Assembly: GCA_938041275.1 (NCBI GenBank)
Contig: CALISH010000177.1
Span: 1-28,209, forward strand
Length of the DNA: 28,209 nt
Source: an uncultured Solobacterium sp.
GTDB taxonomy: Bacteria > Bacillota_I > Bacilli_A > Erysipelotrichales > Erysipelotrichaceae
Direction: 5' to 3'
Position 1 is the stretch's first letter; each line of letters begins with the position of its first letter. Below the pieces are notes generated by a model, which did not search any database, was not told where the DNA came from, and saw nothing but the letters and a program-made list of their open reading frames with translations. The position numbers and the translations under genes were made by a program. This document shows, piece by piece, positions 15,688-23,914 of this stretch.

Positions 15688-16648
15688 TTTCTAATCCTTC
15701 TGAAATGCTATATAAATATGCATCTAAGTCAAATGGTCGCAAGTCTTTTGGCTGTTCCCCAAGGCCGAGATAATATACAGGGATATGTAACTTATGCTTA
15801 ATTGCAATGACAATGCCACCTTTTGCTGTACCATCCATCTTCGTTAGGATAATACCACTAAGATTTGTAGCCTCAGCAAAAATCTGTGCTTGTGATAAAC
15901 CATTTTGTCCAGTTGTGGCATCTAATACAAGCCATGTATTATGAGGTGCGCCAGGAATCTCCTTAGCTGCCACTCGATTCATTTTTGATAACTCATTCAT
16001 TAAATTTGCTTTGTTCTGCAACCGACCTGCTGTATCGCATAATAAGATATCTATTTTATTTTCGATAGCATATCTACATCCATCAACTATAGCTGCACTA
16101 GGATCTCCATTTTCGATTCCTTTGATACATGGAACTCCTAAACGTTCTCCCCATTTTGCAAGCTGATCAATCGCACCAGCACGGAATGTGTCCGCTGCTG
16201 TAAAGGCAACTGACTTTCCTTGATCTAGAAACATGCGTGCAAGTTTAGCAGATGTTGTAGTCTTACCCGATCCATTGACTCCCTCTAGTAAGAATACTGT
16301 TGTGCCATTCTCATTAAATGAAATTGGTTTATCCGGTGTTGCTTCATAAATTTCTTTCATTGTTTCAAGCAAGAAATTCATTGCCCACTTAAAAGTAATA
16401 GAAGGATATTCAGAACATTTTAACTTCATCTGTTCGCAAATGTAGTCAGCTGTTTCGATACCAACATCACTTTCCAAAAGGATAATTGTTAATTGTTCAA
16501 GGAACTCATCATCTACCCCTTTGTATTTATATTGCATTTGATTTAATTGATCACCAAATGTCTGTTTTGATTTTTTAAAGCCTGATAAGTATGTTGCTTT
16601 ATCATCTTTTTTAGAAAAGGCTTCTTTTAACTTATCTAAAAAACTCAT
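15677..16648 (-). CDS. ftsY: Signal recognition particle receptor FtsY
   Basis: SRP GTPase that receives ribosome-SRP complexes at the membrane. The 323-residue product has a minimal acidic/amphipathic N-terminus, the helical N domain (about 40-105) and the G domain: G1 GVNGSGKT (123-130), DTFRAGA (153-159), G3 DTAGR (205-209), G4 TKMDG (269-273) and GLGEQPKDL (295-303). FtsY is told from Ffh by the absence of a C-terminal Met-rich M domain. Its ATG overlaps the smc stop as ATGA, with a GGAGG ribosome site inside smc. The smc-ftsY-ylxM order is the usual Firmicutes one. Confidence 0.96.
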   Translation of the reverse strand: MSFLDKLKEAFSKKDDKATYLSGFKKSKQTFGDQLNQMQYKYKGVDDEFLEQLTIILLESDVGIETADYICEQMKLKCSEYPSITFKWAMNFLLETMKEIYEATPDKPISFNENGTTVFLLEGVNGSGKTTTSAKLARMFLDQGKSVAFTAADTFRAGAIDQLAKWGERLGVPCIKGIENGDPSAAIVDGCRYAIENKIDILLCDTAGRLQNKANLMNELSKMNRVAAKEIPGAPHNTWLVLDATTGQNGLSQAQIFAEATNLSGIILTKMDGTAKGGIVIAIKHKLHIPVYYLGLGEQPKDLRPFDLDAYLYSISEGLENAK

Positions 16649-19590
16649 GCTTGTACCTCCTCGCTTGTTGCATCTGCCATATTGAGCGCATCATGTAAGG
16701 TAACCTTTAACATTTGTGATACACCTTGGTTCTGCATTGTCACACCATATAGCACATCTGCATTTTCCATTGTACCTGGACGATGCGTAACAACAATAAA
16801 CTGAGTTTGATGTGTATAGTGATGTAAATATTGTGCAAAGCGTTCTACATTTCCTGGGTCTAACGCTGCTTCTACCTCATCGAGAATTACCATAGGCACA
16901 GGTTTAACCTTTAATATCGCAAAGAGTACGCAAAGTGCAATCAAACTCTTTTCACCACCAGAGAATAACATGTTATTTTGAACTGCTTTTCCTGGTGGCT
17001 GCGCATCAATATCAATACCTGTATTCAATATATCAGAAGGATCTTGCAGTGTAAGAATAGCTTTACCTCCACCATAAAGAGCACGGAAGATGTCATTAAA
17101 CTCTGCATTAACTTTATCAAAAGTCTCCTTAAACTGGCGCTTCATAACAGTATCCATTTCATCGATTGCTGCTAGAATCTTATCAACGCTTTCCGTCAAC
17201 TCCGCAATCTGATTCTTTAGTGTCTCGTAGCGTTCATTTACTTCGTTATACTCTTCTGGTGCATTCATATTGATATTACCAAGGCGCTCAATATCTGCAC
17301 GTAATTGTGCTACTTCTTCTTTGGCATTTTCAATCTGTTCATCTGTCACCTTTGTCTTAGCAAATTCATAGGTTAACTGATATTCACTTGCAAGTCTTTG
17401 CAAGCAAGCTTCCATACGTGTTTCAAGTTTACCTTGATCAATCTTTATCGCATTTGCACTAGCTTCTGCAGTACTCAATTCCTTACGCATTTGACGTGTT
17501 TGTTGTTCTTTGCGTTCTGCCTCTTGATTGATTTGATATCTTTGTTCACGTTTTGCCTTCATATCGTTCGTGATTGTGTCACGTTCTAAATAAGCTTGAT
17601 TCAATCGTACGATGAGTTCTTCTGTATGCGATTCGTCACCATCTTGATTTAAACCCTTTGGATCTAATAATGCTATATCATTCTTTAACTTTTCGTATTT
17701 TGCTTTCTTTGCATCTACGACTGGTTCAAGTGCAGCAACTGCATAGCGCTTTTCACTCATAGCTTGTGCAGCTTTATCACGTGCTTCATTTGCTTGATTT
17801 AGCGCCTTTGTCGCTAGTGTAACACGAGCTGACTCAGCATCAATTAACGCATTAATTTCTTCTGCCTCTTTGCGCATAGTCATAATATTCGTATCATGAC
17901 GTGTCTTACCACCAGTCATAGAACCACCACGGTGGATTACTTCGCCACCAAGTGTAACAATCTTATACATACGCTTTGTTAGAGTTGATAATTCATTACC
18001 AGCTTCCATGTTCTCTACAACAAGAACGTTGTTTAATAAACTCGTAATGACCGGCTCAAATTGATCGTGATTCTTCACAAAATCAGACGCAACACCTAAA
18101 TAGCCTTTTGTATTCTGACAAATAATTTGATTATCTTGTGATACGTAGCGTGGTGTGCAAACGGTTAATGGTAAGAATGTAGCACGACCAGATTGGTTTC
18201 TATTTAAGAAGCGAATAGCATCACGTGCAGCTTGTTCATCAATTGTAACGATATGATTCATCGCAGCGCCTAAAGCAGTTGATACCGCTTCTTCATATCC
18301 GCTTTCAACCTGTAATACTTGCCCAATTACACCAAGAATACCAGATAATGCATTTTGATTATCCATAATGGAACGAATACCTTGTTGATTATTAAATGGA
18401 TTACGCATCAACTGATCAATAACATTCTTGCGGTTTTCCAAAGAACGTAAACGATTGGAAGCTTGATCATATTCACTACGCTTATCTACGATATTTGCTG
18501 CAGCAGCGCTTAACTGTTGAGAATATAAACGAATTTCTGTATTTAAATCATCTAAACGTTTTTGACGATCTTCAAATTCAACCCGAGCCTCTTCAATTAA
18601 TCCAGCAAGTTGTTTTACTTTTTGTTCATTAGTACCAGTTTCTACGATATATTTACGCTTTTCATCAAGCTCAGTACGACGTGCTTCTAAACCTGCAATT
18701 TCATTGAACTTCTTCATGAGTTCATCTTGTAAATCATTGATTTCACGATCTAATGTAGAAATTTGTCTTCTGTTCTCTGAAAGCTTTGTTTCATTTATTT
18801 GAATATCTGTAGAAAACATAGTCGTCTTTGTTTCAATATCAAACAATGCTTTCTTTGCAGATTCGATATCCGCATGGATACTTTCAATATCTTGTACTAA
18901 TACTGAGATTTCAATTTCTTCTAAGCGTTTCTTCTTTTCACGATAAATTTCTGCTTTTCTAGCTTGTCTCTTTAAAGGAGATACCTGCTTTTCAAGCTCA
19001 ATCAAAATATCATTTGAACGATCTAAATTTGCCTTTGTGCGTTCTAGTTTAGATAAAGATTCTAATTTTCTCTTCTTATACTTGGCTACACCTGCAGCCT
19101 CTTCAAAAATACCACGACGTTCAAGAGGTTTTGCTTCCGCAAAAGATAAGACATTACCTTGAGAGATAATACTTAAGCTATCTTTGCCAAGACCTGTATC
19201 CAAGAAAAGATCAACAATATCCTTTAAACGTACATTCTTACGATTGATTAGATACTCTGCTTCGCCAGAATCACGAAAAAGACGACGTGTAACTTCTATC
19301 TCGTCCTTGTCATCATTTAAAATGTGATTTGTATTGTCAAATACTAGTGTAACTTCCGCCATATTAACTCTTCGACGGTCAGCACTACCCGCAAAAATAA
19401 CATCATTCATCTTATCGCCACGCATGCTTTTGGCACTCTGTTCACCAAGTACCCAACGGACTGAGTCAGCGATATTTGATTTTCCACAACCATTAGGACC
19501 TACAATTCCAGTGATTGGATGATCAAACTGGATAATCGTACGATCCGCAAAGGACTTAAATCCCTGCATTTCGATTCGCTTTAGAAACAT
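16645..19590 (-). CDS. smc: Chromosome segregation ATPase SMC (short-armed)
   Basis: Dimeric ring-forming ATPase that, with ScpA and ScpB, compacts and separates chromosomes. The 981-residue product has Walker A GPNGCGKS (31-38), the Q-loop at SQGNVLSF (143-150), a first coiled-coil arm (about 170-400), a hinge domain (about 412-560, containing GVIGQVLQVESGYEEAVSTALG and the glycines of GGSMTGGK), a second arm, the ABC signature FSGGEK, and Walker B MVILDEVEAALD near the C-terminus. Every functional part is present, but total length is about 200 below the usual 1,180-1,190, so each arm strand is roughly 100 residues shorter. First gene of its operon, behind an extended -10 promoter and AAGGAG. 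The rnc gene, often just upstream, is absent. Confidence 0.96.
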   Translation of the reverse strand: MFLKRIEMQGFKSFADRTIIQFDHPITGIVGPNGCGKSNIADSVRWVLGEQSAKSMRGDKMNDVIFAGSADRRRVNMAEVTLVFDNTNHILNDDKDEIEVTRRLFRDSGEAEYLINRKNVRLKDIVDLFLDTGLGKDSLSIISQGNVLSFAEAKPLERRGIFEEAAGVAKYKKRKLESLSKLERTKANLDRSNDILIELEKQVSPLKRQARKAEIYREKKKRLEEIEISVLVQDIESIHADIESAKKALFDIETKTTMFSTDIQINETKLSENRRQISTLDREINDLQDELMKKFNEIAGLEARRTELDEKRKYIVETGTNEQKVKQLAGLIEEARVEFEDRQKRLDDLNTEIRLYSQQLSAAAANIVDKRSEYDQASNRLRSLENRKNVIDQLMRNPFNNQQGIRSIMDNQNALSGILGVIGQVLQVESGYEEAVSTALGAAMNHIVTIDEQAARDAIRFLNRNQSGRATFLPLTVCTPRYVSQDNQIICQNTKGYLGVASDFVKNHDQFEPVITSLLNNVLVVENMEAGNELSTLTKRMYKIVTLGGEVIHRGGSMTGGKTRHDTNIMTMRKEAEEINALIDAESARVTLATKALNQANEARDKAAQAMSEKRYAVAALEPVVDAKKAKYEKLKNDIALLDPKGLNQDGDESHTEELIVRLNQAYLERDTITNDMKAKREQRYQINQEAERKEQQTRQMRKELSTAEASANAIKIDQGKLETRMEACLQRLASEYQLTYEFAKTKVTDEQIENAKEEVAQLRADIERLGNINMNAPEEYNEVNERYETLKNQIAELTESVDKILAAIDEMDTVMKRQFKETFDKVNAEFNDIFRALYGGGKAILTLQDPSDILNTGIDIDAQPPGKAVQNNMLFSGGEKSLIALCVLFAILKVKPVPMVILDEVEAALDPGNVERFAQYLHHYTHQTQFIVVTHRPGTMENADVLYGVTMQNQGVSQMLKVTLHDALNMADATSEEVQA

Positions 19591-19614
19591 AAAATCTCCT
19601 TAAATCTCTTAGAT

Positions 19615-19623
19615 ATTATAACA
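19615..19623 (-). promoter_or_regulatory. Extended -10 promoter of the smc operon
   Basis: Minus-strand TGTTATAAT (TATAAT at 19615-19620, TG two bases upstream), 24 nt before the smc ATG; a poor -35 (TGGTTT) sits 17 bp upstream. The same nonamer at the same distance precedes proS. Confidence 0.6.
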
Positions 19624-19674
19624 AAATCACCTTCTTCAAACCACAAAAACGGGAAATTTAACAAATATTAATTG

Positions 19675-19704
19675 AAAAAAACAGCCGAGATATACAGGCT
19701 GTTT
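19675..19704 (-). terminator. Terminator of the udk-mscL operon
   Basis: An 8-bp stem (19679-19686 with 19697-19704, AAACAGCC/GGCTGTTT) and 10-nt loop, followed on the minus strand by more T residues. Begins 8 nt after the mscL stop and separates this unit from smc. Confidence 0.85.
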
Positions 19705-19712
19705 CAGAAAGA

Positions 19713-20090
19713 TTATTTGTTCTTTAATTGTTCTAAAATCTTTTCTAATAGAACTGCTTCGTCGCTCTTTGTAGGCGCAGCTTCTTCCTTCACTTCTGGT
19801 TTCTTAAGCTTGTTAATTGCCTTAACCATAATGAACAATACAAATGCTAATAGGAAGAAGTTAATTACGGATGAAATGAATGCACCAATCATCAAATTAA
19901 CAGAACCTAAACTAATTACAACATTTGAGAAGTCAACCTGGAAAATTACACCTACTAATGGGTTAATAATATTTTCAATAAATGACTTGATAATAGCTTG
20001 GAATGCACCACCAATGATGACACCAATAGCCATGTCCATTACGTTACCACGTAACGCGAACGCTTTAAACTCTTCAATAAAATTTTTCAT
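19713..20090 (-). CDS. mscL: Large-conductance mechanosensitive channel MscL
   Basis: Homopentameric membrane pore that opens under membrane tension and releases solutes during osmotic downshock. The 125-residue product has the amphipathic N-terminus MKNFIEEFKAFALRGNVMDM, the pore helix TM1 (VMDMAIGVIIGGAFQAIIKS, about 17-36), a short periplasmic loop, TM2 (about 68-92, FISSVINFFLLAFVLFIMV) and a charged cytoplasmic helix ending in LLEKILEQLKNK. Length is typical. Separated from the U32 gene by one base, its ribosome site lies within the 3' end of that gene; it is the last gene of its operon. Confidence 0.97.
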   Translation of the reverse strand: MKNFIEEFKAFALRGNVMDMAIGVIIGGAFQAIIKSFIENIINPLVGVIFQVDFSNVVISLGSVNLMIGAFISSVINFFLLAFVLFIMVKAINKLKKPEVKEEAAPTKSDEAVLLEKILEQLKNK

Positions 20091-20091
20091 G

Positions 20092-22239
20092 TTATTTATC
20101 CTCCAATATAGATTTTAAGTCGATAGTTTCATCATCTAGAATCAAGTAATTACCCATACAGAATGGATTGTCAGTTTTGAAGGCTGACGATTCTAAGATT
20201 GAAACTTCGTTAGCATCATATGATATTTCATAACGATTGCCACATAAATCGCTCATAAACTTTAGATTTTGTTGATTTGTAAAACGATCTTTGATATGCA
20301 TGAGTGTACGTTTACCATAAACAAACTTATAAACCGGTGGTTGAAAGCCATAACGTTGTTTAAAAGTATCTAGTGTTTTCTCGATTTGTAAATCATTCAT
20401 TTCCTCTGAAAGAATAACTCCTTTTATACCTGGAATCGATAATACATATGCAATCGCATAAGAATTAATAACATTGAGTGTCATGCCGCCGATACAATCT
20501 ACAAGTTTATTATTAAAATCTCCAACTTGAGAAACAACTGTATTAATAAGAGTTGTCTGACCCTCTTGTGATTCATGGATTACAGGAGTAACCGTATCAT
20601 TCTCGACTACATTTAAGTAACTTTCACAATCAAATACTCTCGGTTTCTTTGTTTGAATAATATACTTGTAATTTTGATCAAACACATTTTCTGTATGATA
20701 GTGATATGCTTGTTTGCCTAGTCTTGTATATTGAATAGCACGTAGATTATCTAATTTTTCTAGTGCTAATCTACGAGTTTCGTTTATCACACTAACTGGC
20801 AAGAAGATATGCTCAATTTCACCCTTAAATTCTATAATTCGGTATGCAGATGTACCAGTTTTTGCAAGAGCTGCTTCAATCTTTTCTCTTGTTAGTGGTG
20901 CATTTTTAGCTTGTTCTAGATTCACCAAACTTTCTTGAATAACTGTATGTTCACCATCAGAAACCACCAGTTTTAAAGGTTTTCCTATTCTTGCTTCGTA
21001 GGAAACTGTAATATCGACTAGTCTTCTAAATTCTTTAATGTGATGTTGTACTTCATCTAACAGTCTAGTATCCGTTGTTTTATGCAACTTTTGTCCTCGC
21101 TTTGGTCTGCCTTCTTTACATTCTAGAGTAACAATCTGTCCAGGATTTGCACAATTCACCAAAAGATTCTTTTGGTCATAAATTTTAACAGCAGTTAGCC
21201 CAATATCTTCTGGTTCACTCAAAATACGTAAACCATCGTGTTGATAAAGTGGTTTTGAAAGTTTCACTTTGACCTTACCCTTGTAGAAATCCACAACCTC
21301 GCCAATGACTACTCCCTGATGATTTGGTCGGTATTGGCTCATACGCTTGGTAACATCATCATGGAATAAATGACCTTCCGAAAAGCCACGATTAAACATC
21401 AGTTTTAACTCTTCTTGACGTTTCTTTGTTACACGGCATGTTTCATTACGATAATATGCATCGATAGCTTCACGGAAAGTCTTTGTGATTAGCCATACAT
21501 ATTCCGGACGCTTCATACGTCCTTCAATCTTTAAACTACTGACACCTGCTTCCAACAACTTTGGTAATTGATCAATAACATTCAAGTCCTTTGGGCTAAG
21601 AATATATTCCCCTTCTTCAAATTTAGAACCATCTTCCTTGTAATATTTCATGCGACAACATTGTGCACACATACCACGGTTAGCACTGCGTTGTTTCGTA
21701 ACAACGCTAAACTGACATTGCCCACTATAACTTATACAAATTGCACCATAAGCAAATACTTCAATATCCATGCCACTATTACATGCTTTTTTCACAAGTT
21801 CAATTGGGGTCTCACGAGCTAAAACTACACGTTTCACTCCTTGTGTTTTCATATATTCAATACCAGCCATATTATGGATATGCATCTGTGTAGAACAATG
21901 AACTTCAAAATCCGGGAAGCATGTACGAACATAATGAAATAGGCCAAAGTCCTGAATCAATAAGGCATCCACATCATTGTCGTATAGAAATTGAATTTGA
22001 TCTTTTGCGGTTTCTATTTCAGGTTCATATAATATCGTATTCATTGTCACATAGACTTTTACACCCCTAATATGACAATAACGTACTGCTACCTTCAACT
22101 CCTCTCTTGAAAAGTTTCCGGCAAATGCACGAGCAGAAAAAGAATTAAGTCCTAAATAAACTGCATCACAACCAGCTTGTACTGCCGCAATTAACGCTTC
22201 CATATTTCCTGCTGGCGCAAGTAATTCAGCTTTCTTCAT
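20092..22239 (-). CDS. U32 family protein (RlhA/TrhP-like, with DUF3656)
   Basis: A 715-residue member of the so-called peptidase U32 family; characterised relatives (E. coli RlhA and TrhP) are RNA hydroxylation enzymes rather than proteases. Visible features: the start AELLAPAGNMEAL, a TIM-barrel-like N-terminal half, and a cysteine cluster, Cys168, Cys175, Cys191 and Cys195, within YGAICISYSGQC and RSANRGMCAQCCR. The usual CAQPC reads CAQCC here, adding Cys194. KIEGRMKRPEYV follows (about 238-249). A DUF3656-like region runs through about 370-490, and a long C-terminal part is less conserved. The length and DUF3656 are closer to RlhA than to the shorter TrhP, but its true RNA target cannot be read from sequence. 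Starts with ATGA overlapping the upstream gene, behind AAGGAGG. Confidence 0.85.
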   Translation of the reverse strand: MKKAELLAPAGNMEALIAAVQAGCDAVYLGLNSFSARAFAGNFSREELKVAVRYCHIRGVKVYVTMNTILYEPEIETAKDQIQFLYDNDVDALLIQDFGLFHYVRTCFPDFEVHCSTQMHIHNMAGIEYMKTQGVKRVVLARETPIELVKKACNSGMDIEVFAYGAICISYSGQCQFSVVTKQRSANRGMCAQCCRMKYYKEDGSKFEEGEYILSPKDLNVIDQLPKLLEAGVSSLKIEGRMKRPEYVWLITKTFREAIDAYYRNETCRVTKKRQEELKLMFNRGFSEGHLFHDDVTKRMSQYRPNHQGVVIGEVVDFYKGKVKVKLSKPLYQHDGLRILSEPEDIGLTAVKIYDQKNLLVNCANPGQIVTLECKEGRPKRGQKLHKTTDTRLLDEVQHHIKEFRRLVDITVSYEARIGKPLKLVVSDGEHTVIQESLVNLEQAKNAPLTREKIEAALAKTGTSAYRIIEFKGEIEHIFLPVSVINETRRLALEKLDNLRAIQYTRLGKQAYHYHTENVFDQNYKYIIQTKKPRVFDCESYLNVVENDTVTPVIHESQEGQTTLINTVVSQVGDFNNKLVDCIGGMTLNVINSYAIAYVLSIPGIKGVILSEEMNDLQIEKTLDTFKQRYGFQPPVYKFVYGKRTLMHIKDRFTNQQNLKFMSDLCGNRYEISYDANEVSILESSAFKTDNPFCMGNYLILDDETIDLKSILEDK

Positions 22240-22718
22240 AAAACCTCCTTAATCTTTTGATACTCGTTAATAAGTTCCGCTAGCTTCAATTTCGCATTTG
22301 CAGCAGATGTACTAGGCAAACTAACATGCGGTATATCTAGGTGAATATATTGTTCATATAATGCAGCTGATTTCTTGCCTGTTGTTACAATCAACTGTAT
22401 ATCCGATTTCTGTACCAAGCCAGTAATATCATTCGTTTTAACATTCCTAATTGAAGAATCTGAAGACCCTTCAATTGTACAAGAATGAATTACATCCCAC
22501 ATTGCAATATGATGCTTATGACAAAATACCTCATAATCGCTAATTTCTTCGTTGAATAAAGACTCCATTACTGCCCAAAAACGATTTGTTTTATTTGCAT
22601 AATACATCTTATTCTGTCTACTAATTACAGATGGAAATGAGCCTAATATCAATACTCTAGAGTGTTCATCATAGATTGCATCCAAGGGATGTATCACTTT
22701 TTTAGCACTGGCTTTCAT
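22236..22718 (-). CDS. DNA-deoxyinosine glycosylase (uracil-DNA glycosylase superfamily, family 6)
   Basis: Base-excision repair enzyme of the hypoxanthine-DNA glycosylase type, which removes deaminated adenine. The product, about 160 residues, shows VLILGSFPSVISR (near residues 22-34), YYANKTNRFWAVMESLF, where the Asn of NRFW is the family's key active-site residue, WDVIHSCTIEGSSDSSI, IVTTGKKSAALYEQY, and the late motif LPSTSAAN. The start is uncertain: the ATG at 22718 gives MKASAKKVIHPL, matching the family beginning, whereas an in-frame TTG at 22742 adds eight residues; neither has a convincing ribosome site. The gene begins inside the 3' end of sdaA, and its TGA overlaps the ATG of the U32 gene, so it is probably translationally coupled. 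Confidence 0.85.
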   Translation of the reverse strand: MKASAKKVIHPLDAIYDEHSRVLILGSFPSVISRQNKMYYANKTNRFWAVMESLFNEEISDYEVFCHKHHIAMWDVIHSCTIEGSSDSSIRNVKTNDITGLVQKSDIQLIVTTGKKSAALYEQYIHLDIPHVSLPSTSAANAKLKLAELINEYQKIKEVL

Positions 22719-23913
22719 CAAAATACTTTGCCAATCCACCAATGGATGTTTCTTTCAAACTCATCGGGATACAATTACCAGTTTCTTTCATGGTCTCAAC
22801 AATCGTATCGAAACTTACTTTATGCGTAGAGCGAACTTTGTTCATGTGAATTGCTAGATTCGCAGCATCAATCGCACGTAAGATACCTTGTGAATTACGT
22901 TCGATACAAGGAATCATGACATATCCCATAACCGGATCACAAGTTAAGCCTAAATGATGTTCAATGCCAATCTCTGCTGCGTATTCAATATCGTTTAAAT
23001 TGCCACCCAGAATATATGCAAAAGCAGCACTTGCCATTGAAACAGCAGATCCCACTTCAGCTTGACATCCGCCAACAGCACCAGATATCGTCGCATTATG
23101 TTTAATTAAGTTTCCAAAGATACCACCGATAGCTAATGCATCAATCATAGTATCCTTATCAATCTTCAAGTCATGAATGCAATGATATGTTAATGCAGCA
23201 ATAACACCACATGCTCCAAGTGTAGGCGCAGTTACCACCTTATGTGTATCCGCATTTTCTTCGCCTGCGGCGTAAGCATAACTCATTAGTTTTAAATCAT
23301 TTGCATACGAACAATTGCTTTCTAAACTTTCTAAATATAACTTACGTGCAACACGTTGCAATTTTAACTTACCTGGTAAAATCCCTGCTTCTGCAGTGAT
23401 TCCTGCGTGAACACATTCAACTTCAGCATCCACAATGTCAGAAAGATGTTGTCTTAAATTTGGTTCATAAGAATAGATATATGAAAGCAGTGTTTCGCTC
23501 TTATCTTGTAATACTTGTTTGATTTCTTTTAATGTATTTTCTTGATATATTTCATCGTTCCAATCAAGATCTTTTTCGACAATTCGAATACTTCCACCAC
23601 CAATGGAAAATACAGTCCAACGTTGCTGAAGTTCATGTTTATCGTTGTATGCGTGAATATAGAAGCCATTAGGAAATTCTTCTTCCCATTCAAGCGAAAA
23701 GATTACTTTTACTTCACCTAATAAAGTTTGTTCAATAATCGCATCCGTATGATGTCCTTTCCCTGTTAAGGATAAAGACCCAAATAGTTCAGCTTCATAA
23801 TAAGGAAATGCACCAAATGTATCATTGAAGAGCTTGCATGCTCGCTCTGGTGCTAATGTGTGTGAACTGCTCGGTCCACGTCCTATTTTATATAGTTCTT
23901 TAATTGATTGCAT
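22702..23913 (-). CDS. sdaA: L-serine ammonia-lyase, iron-sulfur, single chain
   Basis: Deaminates L-serine to pyruvate using a [4Fe-4S] cluster. The 403-residue product joins the beta domain (IGRGPSSSHTLAPERA near the start, then FGSLSLTGKGHHTD) to the alpha domain in one chain; Bacillus has two separate subunits. Cluster cysteines are seen in LGACG (Cys235), GGCQAEVG (Cys283) and LTCDP (Cys325). The protein ends in cysteine (ESQC, residue 403); in the Legionella enzyme a C-terminal cysteine reaches into the active site as an intrinsic inhibitor. The start was placed at 23913, 7 nt after GGGAG, in preference to an ATG four codons upstream. It begins one base after the holA stop. Confidence 0.93.
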   Translation of the reverse strand: MQSIKELYKIGRGPSSSHTLAPERACKLFNDTFGAFPYYEAELFGSLSLTGKGHHTDAIIEQTLLGEVKVIFSLEWEEEFPNGFYIHAYNDKHELQQRWTVFSIGGGSIRIVEKDLDWNDEIYQENTLKEIKQVLQDKSETLLSYIYSYEPNLRQHLSDIVDAEVECVHAGITAEAGILPGKLKLQRVARKLYLESLESNCSYANDLKLMSYAYAAGEENADTHKVVTAPTLGACGVIAALTYHCIHDLKIDKDTMIDALAIGGIFGNLIKHNATISGAVGGCQAEVGSAVSMASAAFAYILGGNLNDIEYAAEIGIEHHLGLTCDPVMGYVMIPCIERNSQGILRAIDAANLAIHMNKVRSTHKVSFDTIVETMKETGNCIPMSLKETSIGGLAKYFDESQC

Positions 23914-23914
23914 G

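Noticed and set aside
19672..20118. Open frame of 148 codons on the plus strand across the mscL locus
   Set aside because: It is fully antisense to the clear MscL coding sequence, covers its terminator, and has no ribosome site or recognisable family.
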